Below, one piece after another: positions 12,601 to 22,540 of a stretch of 64,000 nt of DNA. Position 1 is the stretch's first letter. Each line of letters opens with the position of its first letter. Position numbers and translations under genes: made by a program. Source of the stretch: Lojkania enalia (Eukaryota > Ascomycota > Dothideomycetes > Pleosporales); assembly GCA_010094045.1 (NCBI GenBank), contig ML986605.1:215202-279201 (forward strand), given 5' to 3'. Under the pieces are notes generated by a model that did not search any database, was not told the origin of the DNA, and worked only from the letters and a program-made list of their open reading frames with translations.

Positions 12601-13919
12601 ATGATTTGAATTTCAATAGATTCTAGCCTCATGACATAGCTGTGGGACTAGATAATGAAATGCAAGTCTCACGGGACTCTATCTCCATGTGCTATTTGAA
12701 GTATGACCATCGGTTCGGCTGCTAAATACGCATTTTCGAGTCTTGTATCAAAAGGGAAGAATAGGAGTATGAGCGATGGAATAGTAGATTTCCGTAATTC
12801 TGTATCGGATGTAGGATGGAGTTCTTGGTCCTCGACCTAAGGAGGTCAAAGGAGGACACACCGAAACGCAGTATCATTCTCCGATCTGATTTGATATCTT
12901 TGCATCATTGTGTACGCGTAAGCCTATGTTCTCTGTTCATTGAATCGCAATCGGACTTTGACGTGACAAGTACTGCCTGATCGCTGAAGCAAGCTTATCG
13001 GTCCCAGAAATCGGGCATCAAGTTCATGATAGCCACATATGATCTTATCTTTGAAATATCCTGTTCCAGGTCTTTCTATTCTCTCGGAGATGAACGGTCA
13101 TAGTGAAACGAAGAACTCCAATCTCTAAATTCCAAATCCGCCCTCCCCCGCCTCGATCAAAACCCGCAGCAAGGAGATACTGTTCGCTCTCCTCACACAA
13201 CGCAAATTGCTCCATATCCGCCCATTCATCCCGTCCAGAGCGCCTTTTCAACAACGAACTCTCGCAGAGAAAACGGCATACCGAAACATGCGCACACGGC
13301 CCTTTCCAGCGCTCTCGATCAGCGAATCCAATACGAAAGCCGGACGCCCCGTGCTTTCTCGTCCGATAGGAGAGGAGTGGAGAGGATAGCTTCATTACGC
13401 CTCCCTCTCCCTCTCTTTCGACTAGCTAATCCATAGTATAGTATTTTATCATAGCGGATTTACTGGGAGAATGGAAGAAACAAAACATCGACGTGTGCAA
13501 AACATGGAGTGCAGACTAGAAGAGACTCACCAAATGGAACACAGTGACGTGATCCAAGTGCACCCTGTATGATACTCTGAAAGACAACAGGGAGAAGGGA
13601 GACATGCGAAGTTGTCTGGCGCCCTGCGGTGTTTGCTACAGATGGTGAGGGCCGTCGAGTCGCTACAGGGCCAGGAGGGTCAACGCAAACACGGATGCGA
13701 AATCCATTCATATCGATAAAATACATACTCTATTTCACCCCTGTTCCCCGAAACAAGGGCCATCTCGTTCATGTTACCCCGCCAACTATTTCCTGCACCT
13801 TTTCTCCTTAAATGATGATAGATGGGCTTGCGTGCCTCCAAAAGTGTCCACTTTTGCGCTCGAAAATGGAGGCCTCTAAGCCAGCATTTTTTTGGCGCCG
13901 GAAAATCTAAGATCCGTGC
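9603..13919. other. Gene-poor interval, 4.3 kb
   Basis: Short open frames occur on both strands, but none shows a family motif, biased composition or plausible splice partners. An 18-bp perfect palindrome made of repeated AGATCT lies at 12056-12073. Nothing else stands out. Confidence 0.5.
12056..12073. repeat. 18-bp perfect palindrome (AGATCT x3 joined by A/T steps)
   Basis: The sequence AGATCTAGATCTAGATCT reads the same on both strands. It lies in the gene-poor interval with no gene within 1.8 kb. No function is evident. Confidence 0.8.
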
Positions 13920-14680
13920 TCAGTCTACGTCGGCATAATTAGGTAGCTCTCGACCATTGCAATCCCTCAGCTAATCCGTCTGCAACCAAAATAGTCCGTC
14001 CACGGTAAGCGATTTCCATTATCATCAAGACCCGCCCCCGTTTCGAAAGAAGACAGCGGTTTGCCATAAGATATCTCAAGCAATGCAACACCTAGAGCGA
14101 AAAGAGCGCTGTTCTTAATAAGCTGGGCCTCATTTGTCTTTCTCCAAGCCATGCAGTGTCGTGGAGTTGAAGAACTGCTGAAGTAAGGGTAATCGCCGGG
14201 GTACACCTATTCAAAATGAGGTGCCCGTTCTAAAGGAAGGGTGCGGAGTGGGAATAGGATAACTACCGGCTTCGAGGTACAATACAGTGTTGATGTTGGA
14301 TTTGCCGGAGGGTCGCGAAGAGAATACTTGCTTCTCCTTAATCAAAAACCCACTCTGCTGCCGAGTGTAGAAAATTTCATGAAGACTAGGCCCTTTCCCA
14401 AGGGCGGCCTTTGGTGTAGGCAATGATATTGCATGTATGTGATGTTTTATTGCAGCTTCATCGATTACTCCGATGTATGAGACCATGTTTGAATTTTTTT
14501 TAGAGCCTCGGAAAGATCTTTGATTCTTGGTGCTTTAGGAAAGCAGCTAAGCCAAGCATTTTGAATTTGATCAGGAGATTGAATAACGACGGTTGGGCGA
14601 CCTGAGTTGTTAGCTGTCTGGGAGTCATGCCTGGGTAAGACAGCATAGAATAATACGACACGATAGGCGTGCACTCAGAT
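13920..14680 (-). pseudogene. Relic of a DUF7580-type (HeLo/prion-inhibition associated) fungal gene
   Basis: Reading leftwards from about 14680, pieces of one protein appear in successive frames: a segment with KGPSLHEIFYTRQQSGFL (about 14330-14400), then KNSALFALGVALLEISYGKP and DDNGNRLPWTDYF (about 13985-14135), and after a frame change VADGLAEGLQWSRELPNYAD (about 13925-13985), which ends at a stop at 13920. The block LFALGVALLE(I/L)SYGKPL followed by a DY.IADRL..ELPNYAD segment is what I recognise as the C-terminal part of the fungal DUF7580 family, often paired with HeLo-like N-terminal domains. At least two frameshifts and internal stops separate the pieces, and no N-terminal part is recognisable, so this is a decayed partial copy. 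The family assignment is from memory of motif order. Confidence 0.65.
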
Positions 14681-15582
14681 TTTGTGCGGATTTCCTAATG
14701 GCTCAATTTCCACTGCACGCCAATTCCAGGGGAGATCTGACACCCGAAGTCGTATTAAAAGACAAATAAAAATTTGAACGTTGCAGACTGATCCGTCTCG
14801 CGCATTCCCAGGCGTAAATTAATTTGATGTGGATACTGGCACGAGCACTGTGAGGGCCATCTTATATTCGGTGTATGGTATAGCCGGTCTGCGTTTGTTC
14901 TCACCATGTCCTTCAACGCTAAAGGCTCGCTGCCTACACCCCACTTCATATATTGTCAAAAGACAGACCGATCCGTTACATATTTCTTATACGCAATGCA
15001 ATGCATACGGCTATTGCACTTGTACTATACCAAATGCAAGCCTTTTTTTTTTTTTTTAGCTATTCGAGATATAAGGGTTTGGACTTCTGCGTATGCTTCG
15101 GAACGGTACATGTGTCTCGCAAACTCATACAGCTCTCCAACACCATCACCAATACGGTCCAAATTCGATCCATCACAACAATCTCCCATCCCACAAATAA
15201 CTCAAACAATCAATTAAATCTCTTCCCCCCCCCACCCCCCCCCCCCCCCCCCCCAGCTTTCAAAAGAAGCAGGGAAGCGAAAGAATATCTTATTTTATCA
15301 CATCATATCCAAGTCGTAACCCAGCGCTATGCAAAAATCACCGACCTCTACCCCTTTTCCAAAAGAAAGCGATAGTAAAATTCAAAAGAACAGGGTATAC
15401 CCAATATCCATACCCCCCCCCCTTCACAACAAGAGCACTCCCAATACAAAAATCCAATAACGCCATTATACCCCTCCCAGCCTCCTCAACAGCTCCCTCA
15501 GCTGCGCGCTTGAACACCGCTTCCTCTTCGTGCCGCGCCAGAGCCTGCGCCAACCCCCCGCGCCAACGATAGCTTCACGCTC
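14681..15582. other. Intergenic with long C homopolymers
   Basis: No gene seen. The stretch includes the 3' flank of the FYVE/RING gene (transcribed leftwards), with C runs at 15225-15254 and 15413-15422 that would be G runs in its transcript if it extends that far. A T run sits near 15043-15058. Confidence 0.5.
15225..15254. repeat. Homopolymer tract: C9-A-C20
   Basis: Nine C, one A and twenty C in a row. On the minus strand it is a G tract about 330 nt downstream of the FYVE/RING stop codon. It is able in principle to form G-quadruplex or i-motif structures, and its stated length is error-prone in any assembly. Confidence 0.9.
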
Positions 15583-17815
15583 CTAATCATGCAACTGATG
15601 CGTCGGGCAATTGCCCCGCCCCTTCTTCTCCCACCACGATCGAATGCACTTCTGTAAGAAAAATCAATTAGCTTCCTGCTCGAAACATAGTGCCATAGAA
15701 AATCAAATGGGATCATGAGCAAATTTGAATACGTACCTCGTGAAACTTACACCAACAAGCCAATCTCGCCATCTTCTGCCCAGCCTCGAAATCCTCGAGA
15801 CAAATGACACACTCCGCCGCACTCCCGTCTTCATCCACACAATCCTTTTCCGTCGCTATGTACGGAAACATGGTAAATCTGCTCAGAGACACTCGACTAC
15901 TTGATCCCTCCCCATTTCCAGTGGCAGGCGATGTACCATCACCGGTGCCTGCAGTGCTCATTCCCCTCGTTCGCTGGCTGGGAAGGCTGGTTGATATCAC
16001 TTGGTTGGGATTCGGGGGTGCGGGAGGAGGACTCGCTGAGTGCTGTGCGATACAATCCACGATGTGTTGTGTCCGTGCGTCTTCGTTACCATCGGGGCCT
16101 TTTGGTGGCAGTTCTCGTAGACACACTGGACACTCATCTTCCTCGGCTATCTGGCGACGGGGTTGCGGTTGAGGCGGCACAGATTGCGAGGATATTTGTT
16201 CCATTCTTGAACCAGGACGTGGAACGGAGTCAGAATCACGAGCACTGAAAGAGTGATGATGGCGATGGCGGTGGTGATGGCCTTGGGGAAATGCGCTATG
16301 CGGGTTATAGTTGATATCTGGGCCAGGCAAGTATTCTGCTGCCGGAGGAAATTGGGACGGAGATCTTTGACCAACCGATGGAGGTTGAGCTGGCAGCCAC
16401 AGATCGGCAGTCCGTGTGCCGTTATAACTCGTTCTCTCCTCGCTGAAAGGAGCACGGGGGAGATGCGTTTGATCACGACCAACAGTGTGTGATCCGCTGC
16501 TTAAGCTTTGTGAGCCCCTGTGTCCACGCGGTGGGGGAGCTGGAGGGCCGATAGAGGCAAAAGGCGGTCTATGTGAGGAATAATAAGACGGAAATTGTCG
16601 GCCCTGCCCGGCTGCATATTGAGGTGGAGGGCTGTAGTTTGGATCCGGCACGCACGGGTTACAGACACGGACTTCTTCACCACCACCTAGAGCAGGGTTC
16701 CGGAACGGCCCAAAAGAGGACATGCCACTTTCGTCGTCGTCACCAGTCAAATCTATTATGTTGGCTCCTAATATCATATCGTTGGGTGGGTGTACAATGA
16801 ATTGGCGTGGAATGGTGATGCGATGGGGGGAGCATGCCGAACACACAACACGTCCACATTTCCTGGCGCACAAACAGTCAGTGTACAATTCTCTAGACTT
16901 AACATGGACAAACACGATGCTTGAAAAATAATGAGTCCGGCGGCGGTAAGCAAAGACAAGCTATGTCCCACGATTGCGAAGCTTGTCACATGACTTTAAC
17001 CGGATCGGAAATTGTTGTACGTACCTACAATGATGCTTGCGGTAGAAGAAGGTGAATTGACTTCCACAAACCGGGCAATGTGAGACCTCAGAATCCGGCT
17101 GCCATGGTGGCAGTACAATATCACTTTCTCGCCTTCTTTCCCGGCTTCCTGCACTAGAACGAGAGGGAAATGAAGGCAGCGGTGGTCGATTTGGAGCAAT
17201 GGATGGGACTGAAATGAGGGGCTCTGAAGGGGTTGCTCCAGGACCATCCTGGAGCGATCGGGCATGGTTCGGCTGCCTCATGGGAGACTCGGGTGCGGTC
17301 AACCGTCTCTTTCTATCTGAGGAGGACCTCGACGGAATCGATGAGGTTTCGCTGCTTCTCGAGGGAAGAGCGGGGAGGGCAAATCGCGACGAAGGGTTTT
17401 GTGGGGGAGGCCCGGTAAGGGGTGGGAGGCTCGGCGGTGGTGGGCTAGATTGTGCGACTCTAGACTCCCTCAAGAAGTCCGCCCACGTCTGGCCGCCGTA
17501 TGTATCTGGGGGTTGGGGCAGGAAGTGCGAGGCGACCGCTCCATGGCTTTGTACCCGCTGGGGGTACCCTCGGTGAGCACTGTCACTGTCTGCCGCTGTG
17601 TTGGGCCCTGGCCCGTCGTGAAGACTGCCCAATGCCGGGCTGCTTTGGGAGAACACGCGACCCTGCCTCCGGCCCGTGCCAGTGTGCATCAGGGAGCGCG
17701 TTCGAGGTGCGAGTTGCTCGTCGGCGTCGTCTTTGGAGGAGGCAGAGGTGCTTGGGGAGCGGTCTCGCCAGTCGAAGCTCTGTGGACCGGAGCTCATGTT
17801 GACATGCCGCCGCAA
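15583..17815 (-). CDS. FYVE and RING domain E3 ubiquitin ligase (Pib1-like)
   Basis: Three exons on the minus strand: 17815-17025, 16862-15737 and 15651-15583, giving 661 residues with phases matching at both introns. The N-terminal 240 residues are Ser/Pro-rich and disordered. The FYVE zinc finger starts at C247/C250, has the phosphoinositide-binding core RKHHCRKCGRVVCSAC (residues 258-274) and closes with VRVCNPC (C331, C334), with a roughly 55-residue loop in between. A His/Pro/Ser-rich linker follows. A C-terminal RING variant runs ECVICLEDFE (C615, C618), ACWCKFHEKC and ends CPTHQLHD, with His in place of the last Cys, as I recall from fungal FYVE/RING ligases. Expected role: PI3P-targeted ubiquitin ligase on endosomes or the vacuole, acting in membrane-protein sorting. 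The loop carries an IIDLT plus acidic SUMO-interacting-like motif (residues 299-307). An alternative start lies six codons downstream. Confidence 0.85.
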
Positions 17816-18949
17816 GGTCGGGCGGGGAACTGTCGTTTATGAATGTTGGCGATTGGGACTTCTGCTAGCTTGGGGTGAGCTCTCGGAGGGCTAGAGAAGA
17901 CCGCTGCTCAGAGAATTTTTACTCATCTGTCAGGGTGTGGTGCAGGCGGGCTTGCTTGATGTTGCGGCAATGCGGTGGGACCCTGGTTCGGACTGAGGGG
18001 TGGATGCAGCAGCTCCACGACTTGGAAAGTCAAGACGGCGAAATGAGCAAGAAGTGAATGTCTAGAGAACCCAAGGCCCCCAAGGCTGACGGGCTTCTAC
18101 TCTGTGCCTCGCACGACGAAGGCGCTGCAGATTGGCAGAGGCATGCGTGCAGTCCTCAGGTGTCGAAGGAGGTACATCTCAATGCTTATCATATCGGCAG
18201 CCCAATCCGAGCCAGCGCGCCCGAGCCAGCACGTCCCCCCTCTCACGCGACCTCCTCTTCCACACCCTGGCGAAACGATGTTCCGGCACCATCCTATTTG
18301 TCACATTTCATTAATTCGCACTCTCCCGTACGTCAATCTGAAGCCGCTCTATGTCATTGGTTTAGAATTCAGTCATTTTTCTCCCTCTAGAATCAACTTG
18401 TAACGGAGGGGAATCAACCTGCGGCGAAGGAGATTGAGGCTCTTGATCTCAACATAAGTTTAGTGCATCTTTCTCTGCATTTCACCCTTCATTGAAGAAC
18501 CCAATTCTCACAAACAGTATGCAATTTCTCAGCCCTGTGTCTTCGAACTTTGTCAATTATTACTGTACTATGGCCCCTCATTATCCGCCTCAACACGTAT
18601 GCGTGCGTACACCACAAGACCACTCCCATACGTTGCAGATTGAAACCGGTCCAAGCATTTATACCCCATGCTTGCCGCCGACGCCATGCTAGTAAATGTG
18701 CGCCAAAATGCACCGCCTCGATTAAAGGTGAACTCCAGGAATCCCATTTTTACAATACATTAAAGAAATTCGTCAGGGGGCCCCAAAGGCACCCGAGGCA
18801 CGGAAATGAACCTTCAATTACAAGAGAACATGGCCGAAGCGGGGAAAGAACATGTCGATCAAATTATATGCATGCATACATATTTCGCTGGCAAGATCAT
18901 CATTTTCGCAAAAGACAAGAACAAAAATGTACGCAGAAAGGTCAATCGT
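17816..18949. other. Intergenic, 1.1 kb, no gene seen
   Basis: The stretch separates the start of the FYVE/RING gene from the stop of the TRP-like channel gene, both on the minus strand. It should contain the FYVE/RING promoter and the channel's 3' untranslated region. Open frames here have no recognisable motif. Confidence 0.5.
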
Positions 18950-21900
18950 TTAACGGGATCTGTTGGAGCCACCGCTATGCTGTGTGCTTAAGCTTCGACT
19001 TGTGTCGACGAACTCGGCCGACGCTTCGAGATGCGTATCATAGCCGTCATTCCGGATGCTGTCGCCCGCCGTATGCTGTGGGACATATCCCGTGCTCAGA
19101 GGTCTTTCACTGCCGCCTCGAGCCATGTGCGGCGGGATTAGATCATTCGCATGCTCCACTTGGTTGTAGTCGCTGGCGCCATCTGTAGGGTAGATACTTG
19201 ATGTTGCCGAATGACCCGGCGAACGTTCTGGAGATGGCGATGGATCCGTCGAGCCAAAAGGAAGACGAGCAGGTAGCCCGCCAGGATTCGGTTGAAGATG
19301 CTGGTTGGGGTTGACACTAGCAAAGTGTGCCGACCCGCGCGAAGGAGTGCCTGCTGGCGAGTCAATCACAGTAGATAGTCTCGAGGCACTTTCCAATATC
19401 GCTTTATCGGTGGACGGTGTTCGCCGCGAACTTTTCCGTGGAATGGTTGGGGCACGACTTGGATTTTGGGGTTGCGATATTCTCGATGCACGCGAGCCGA
19501 TGCGACTGGGTAACTCAATACCACCACCCGCGTCGATTGGTCCCAATGTCGGTGCAACATTGGATACTCGATGGACTCGAGGATCAAAGGGGTCGGCCTC
19601 ATCACTTTCTTCGGAATCGCTGACACTCGATCTCCTAACCGGTGCAGCAACAGCGGGACTTCCTCGTTCTGGAGACTTCTTGGCATCAGACGGGGTACCA
19701 GGGCTATCTCTGTAAGGCTCCTGGGGCATCTGCGGAGATTCGTCGTCCTCCTCAAGAGGCATCATTTGAGGCGGTATACGTGCGCTCCTCACAACTTCGA
19801 ATCCCTTGCCCTTCTCTTTCTTCTTCCCGCCAAACAACGAAAGTCCCTTGAACCAACTCGTTGCGTTAGAGACAGGTCCCATTGGATCCGCAGGGCCAGT
19901 TTTTAGCTTCCGCGTTGGCTGTGCCGACAAAGCGGGGCCACGCAATCCGTAGTAAAAGTCGGACTCTCGCACTGAATAATCTACGTTATTACGTCTTTCG
20001 AGGTTGGGATCGGAATCATCGCGGTGCGTTCGAAGGTAAGCTGGTGTTATTGAACCCCGGTTTTGCGCAAAAGCTGACGGTCCCTCACCCGGGTCGCCTG
20101 CCTCTAGATCATCTAGACGGTCCGCATACGGCGTGTTAGCTAGATCTTCGCTTCCGCCAGACGCTCCAACTCCAGGTCCAGGCGCAGTCAAATTGTCTAA
20201 TGTATGCTTACGGGGCCTTGGAGGCCGATAGTAAGGGTCTGCGTTTTCGAGTGTAGTACCCATTGTGGGACGGCGGGAGCTCTGTCCAGAACCCCCTCCT
20301 ATGAAGCTCCACGGTGTCATATTAGTCCCAGGTGTCCCTGGGCTTGTACCACCATAGTTGCTGAGCTCTCCTCCTTGGCTGAATTGATCAAATCCAGCGC
20401 TCTGCCGTTGACTTCCTCCATAAGGTTGATTCAAAAGGATACCGGAGCTTCCGGATAGACTCCGAGCTCTTCCACTAAGGAATTTAGGGTCTCCCTCTGA
20501 AGCAAGCATTGCAGCATCCGAGTTGAGACTACTACGTTGACCGCGGCGATGAGTCCTCTTAGAGAGCTGACGCATGCCAAAGACCTTGGTCAGACCGCCT
20601 CTTTGATCTACTCCAGCGCCAGCGAGCCTCGCCCCCACCTCAATGAGTGTTTGGAGAGAGTTGAGGAAAAAGCCGAATAGCAAGACGATGCCGTGAAGCA
20701 GAAGGATCGTGTAGCCAATCCACCCTTTTGGCGCTTCCGAGACTCCAAGGGTGGGAACGAAGGCAATCATGAGCAGGACACTCACGAGCCTAACGGCCGA
20801 GAAAAATGTGTGATAGGCGTTCATTGAAGTATTGGACTGAAAAGGTCGGAATGCGTGGAGCGTAAGAATTAAGATTACTTCGCATATGGCAAGAATGATG
20901 ATTTGGGCAATACCGGAGGGTTGAATAGCCCCGATGGCGATGCCCCGGATGCAGGTTAATAATACTGGAATGAAAGCAAACGGTGCGGCATCGTCCGAGT
21001 AGGTGTTATAAAGCGGCCCGTAGGTAAGAACCGTAGGAAGATCGTCAAACAAGAATGCTCTTGGTCGGGCGGTAAAGATAAACCAGAAAATCCAAATGGC
21101 GAATCCGACGACTCCAATGAGCATAATTACTGCGCAGGCCACAACTGAAGCGGGCGATCGCCCAGCTGTTACTAGCTGGAAAAGCGAAAGCGAAATAATA
21201 GGTAGGAGGAAGAAATTGAACACGATCCGGACAGCATTGCCTGCAGTAAATGGCCAGTTCTTCTCCTGCAGATCCGATTCCGGGATTTTTGTGATGGCAC
21301 GGTAGACCCATCGGGAGAAGAAATACAATTGAGCGATCAGTGTAACAATTCCAATGAGTGCGAGAAGCCAGACAGCCATTCCTGCCCATATATCCCGCTC
21401 TTCTGACATCCCTACGTACTGCCCAAGCCGGGAAAGACCATATGTTCCATTGGCAAAATATATCCCATCCACTAGGCTCTCCGAACCGTTTCCGTGGCTA
21501 ACGAGGCTCTCGTTGAACATTAGCACAGACCAACTGGCCTGGCTGACGACCGGTTGGAAATACCCCGGATACCGCAAATTCAAACTTCCAGCTAAAACGA
21601 TGAACTGTATATATTGGAGACAGTCACCAAAGCCAGGAGTTACGAGCCGCAGCAGATCTTCGTCTCTTCCGTAATTACTAGACCACCGAAAGATATCCGA
21701 GGTTCCCCAGGGGCTGCACGTTGCGGCGAGGACGGTCGCAATGGCCACGAGGGCAAGCACGGCAGCCGGCAGGTAGCACAACGCATCGGACAACTTGCTA
21801 CCTAAGTCTGGGGTGATGTTGGCAGAAATGCAGCCTAAGGTATCAGCATTTTTGTCGCCCGAAACAATCCGCACGGTGGATGCAAAAGTCGTAAAGGAAT

Positions 21901-22540
21901 AGCTACTATAGAAATCATGTCCGACGGTTATCCCTGGGAGATTGAACGGATCATCGAAGGATGTATTGAATGCGGGTACAATGGGACAGGCTGTATTGAC
22001 AGTGGAAGTGCACAATTGGCTTCCCGGGTTGTTGTAGGCTGTGTATGTAAGGACTTTGAAATTCGAGAAGAGCGTTGTGTACTTGTTGTTGGAAGGGCTG
22101 ACATCAACAATTTTCCCGAAAGTGTCATTCGGATTGTTCCACATTGTATCATTGGGCAATGGGTACGGACCCTGAACCGATTGACCGGTGACATTCCCGT
22201 ATATTGTGACATTGAGATTGTGGCTTGGAGTCGTGGTGTTGAAAACGGCCCAAAAATAGAGCGGTACGAATTGTAGGCGCACCGGATCATCGAGCTCGCG
22301 ATACCCTCGGCTCAGGCAATTTTCGAAATTTATGAAGACAGCGCTTGTGATAGGGAGAATAGTTGTGAGGACGATAGCAAGAAGGACGAAGGGCGAAGCT
22401 CTGTGTGGGAGCGGGATGATGCAATGTTTCCGTCTCGGTCGGGGAGGTCGTCGGGAGGGTTGTATGGAGGGTATAGCTCGTTGCCTGGGTCCCAGGCCGT
22501 CCGCTCGAAGACCGGCAATTTGCGATGAGAATTCTGTCAT
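18950..22540 (-). CDS. TRP-like ion channel with ML-like ectodomain (Pkd2/Flc family)
   Basis: Single exon encoding 1196 residues from the ATG at 22540. The frame stays open upstream to 22837, but that extension is Pro/Arg-rich and unlike the family, so I prefer the internal ATG. A hydrophobic signal or anchor segment (SPFVLLAIVLTTILPITSA, about residues 46-65) precedes an ML-like ectodomain (about 66-260) with several N-glycosylation sequons and cysteines (ENCLSRG, QLCTST, NTACP, LGCIS). The TRP-like transmembrane core of about nine segments follows (about 265-650), including WAGMAVWLLALIGIVTLIAQ and AQIIILAICEVILILTL. The last roughly 530 residues form a cytoplasmic, Ser/Pro/Arg-rich tail with no recognisable domain. 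Relatives act at the plasma membrane, ER or vacuole in calcium homeostasis, FAD transport and cell-wall integrity. Which of these applies cannot be decided from sequence. Confidence 0.85.
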   Translation of the reverse strand: MTEFSSQIAGLRADGLGPRQRAIPSIQPSRRPPRPRRKHCIIPLPHRASPFVLLAIVLTTILPITSAVFINFENCLSRGYRELDDPVRLQFVPLYFWAVFNTTTPSHNLNVTIYGNVTGQSVQGPYPLPNDTMWNNPNDTFGKIVDVSPSNNKYTTLFSNFKVLTYTAYNNPGSQLCTSTVNTACPIVPAFNTSFDDPFNLPGITVGHDFYSSYSFTTFASTVRIVSGDKNADTLGCISANITPDLGSKLSDALCYLPAAVLALVAIATVLAATCSPWGTSDIFRWSSNYGRDEDLLRLVTPGFGDCLQYIQFIVLAGSLNLRYPGYFQPVVSQASWSVLMFNESLVSHGNGSESLVDGIYFANGTYGLSRLGQYVGMSEERDIWAGMAVWLLALIGIVTLIAQLYFFSRWVYRAITKIPESDLQEKNWPFTAGNAVRIVFNFFLLPIISLSLFQLVTAGRSPASVVACAVIMLIGVVGFAIWIFWFIFTARPRAFLFDDLPTVLTYGPLYNTYSDDAAPFAFIPVLLTCIRGIAIGAIQPSGIAQIIILAICEVILILTLHAFRPFQSNTSMNAYHTFFSAVRLVSVLLMIAFVPTLGVSEAPKGWIGYTILLLHGIVLLFGFFLNSLQTLIEVGARLAGAGVDQRGGLTKVFGMRQLSKRTHRRGQRSSLNSDAAMLASEGDPKFLSGRARSLSGSSGILLNQPYGGSQRQSAGFDQFSQGGELSNYGGTSPGTPGTNMTPWSFIGGGSGQSSRRPTMGTTLENADPYYRPPRPRKHTLDNLTAPGPGVGASGGSEDLANTPYADRLDDLEAGDPGEGPSAFAQNRGSITPAYLRTHRDDSDPNLERRNNVDYSVRESDFYYGLRGPALSAQPTRKLKTGPADPMGPVSNATSWFKGLSLFGGKKKEKGKGFEVVRSARIPPQMMPLEEDDESPQMPQEPYRDSPGTPSDAKKSPERGSPAVAAPVRRSSVSDSEESDEADPFDPRVHRVSNVAPTLGPIDAGGGIELPSRIGSRASRISQPQNPSRAPTIPRKSSRRTPSTDKAILESASRLSTVIDSPAGTPSRGSAHFASVNPNQHLQPNPGGLPARLPFGSTDPSPSPERSPGHSATSSIYPTDGASDYNQVEHANDLIPPHMARGGSERPLSTGYVPQHTAGDSIRNDGYDTHLEASAEFVDTSRSLSTQHSGGSNRSR

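Noticed and set aside
15804..16492. Several plus-strand frames of 79-122 residues
   Set aside because: All are antisense to exon 2 of the FYVE/RING ligase and have random-looking composition.
18550..19188. 212-residue plus-strand open frame
   Set aside because: It overlaps the 3' end of the TRP-like channel on the opposite strand and shows no domain or conserved motif.
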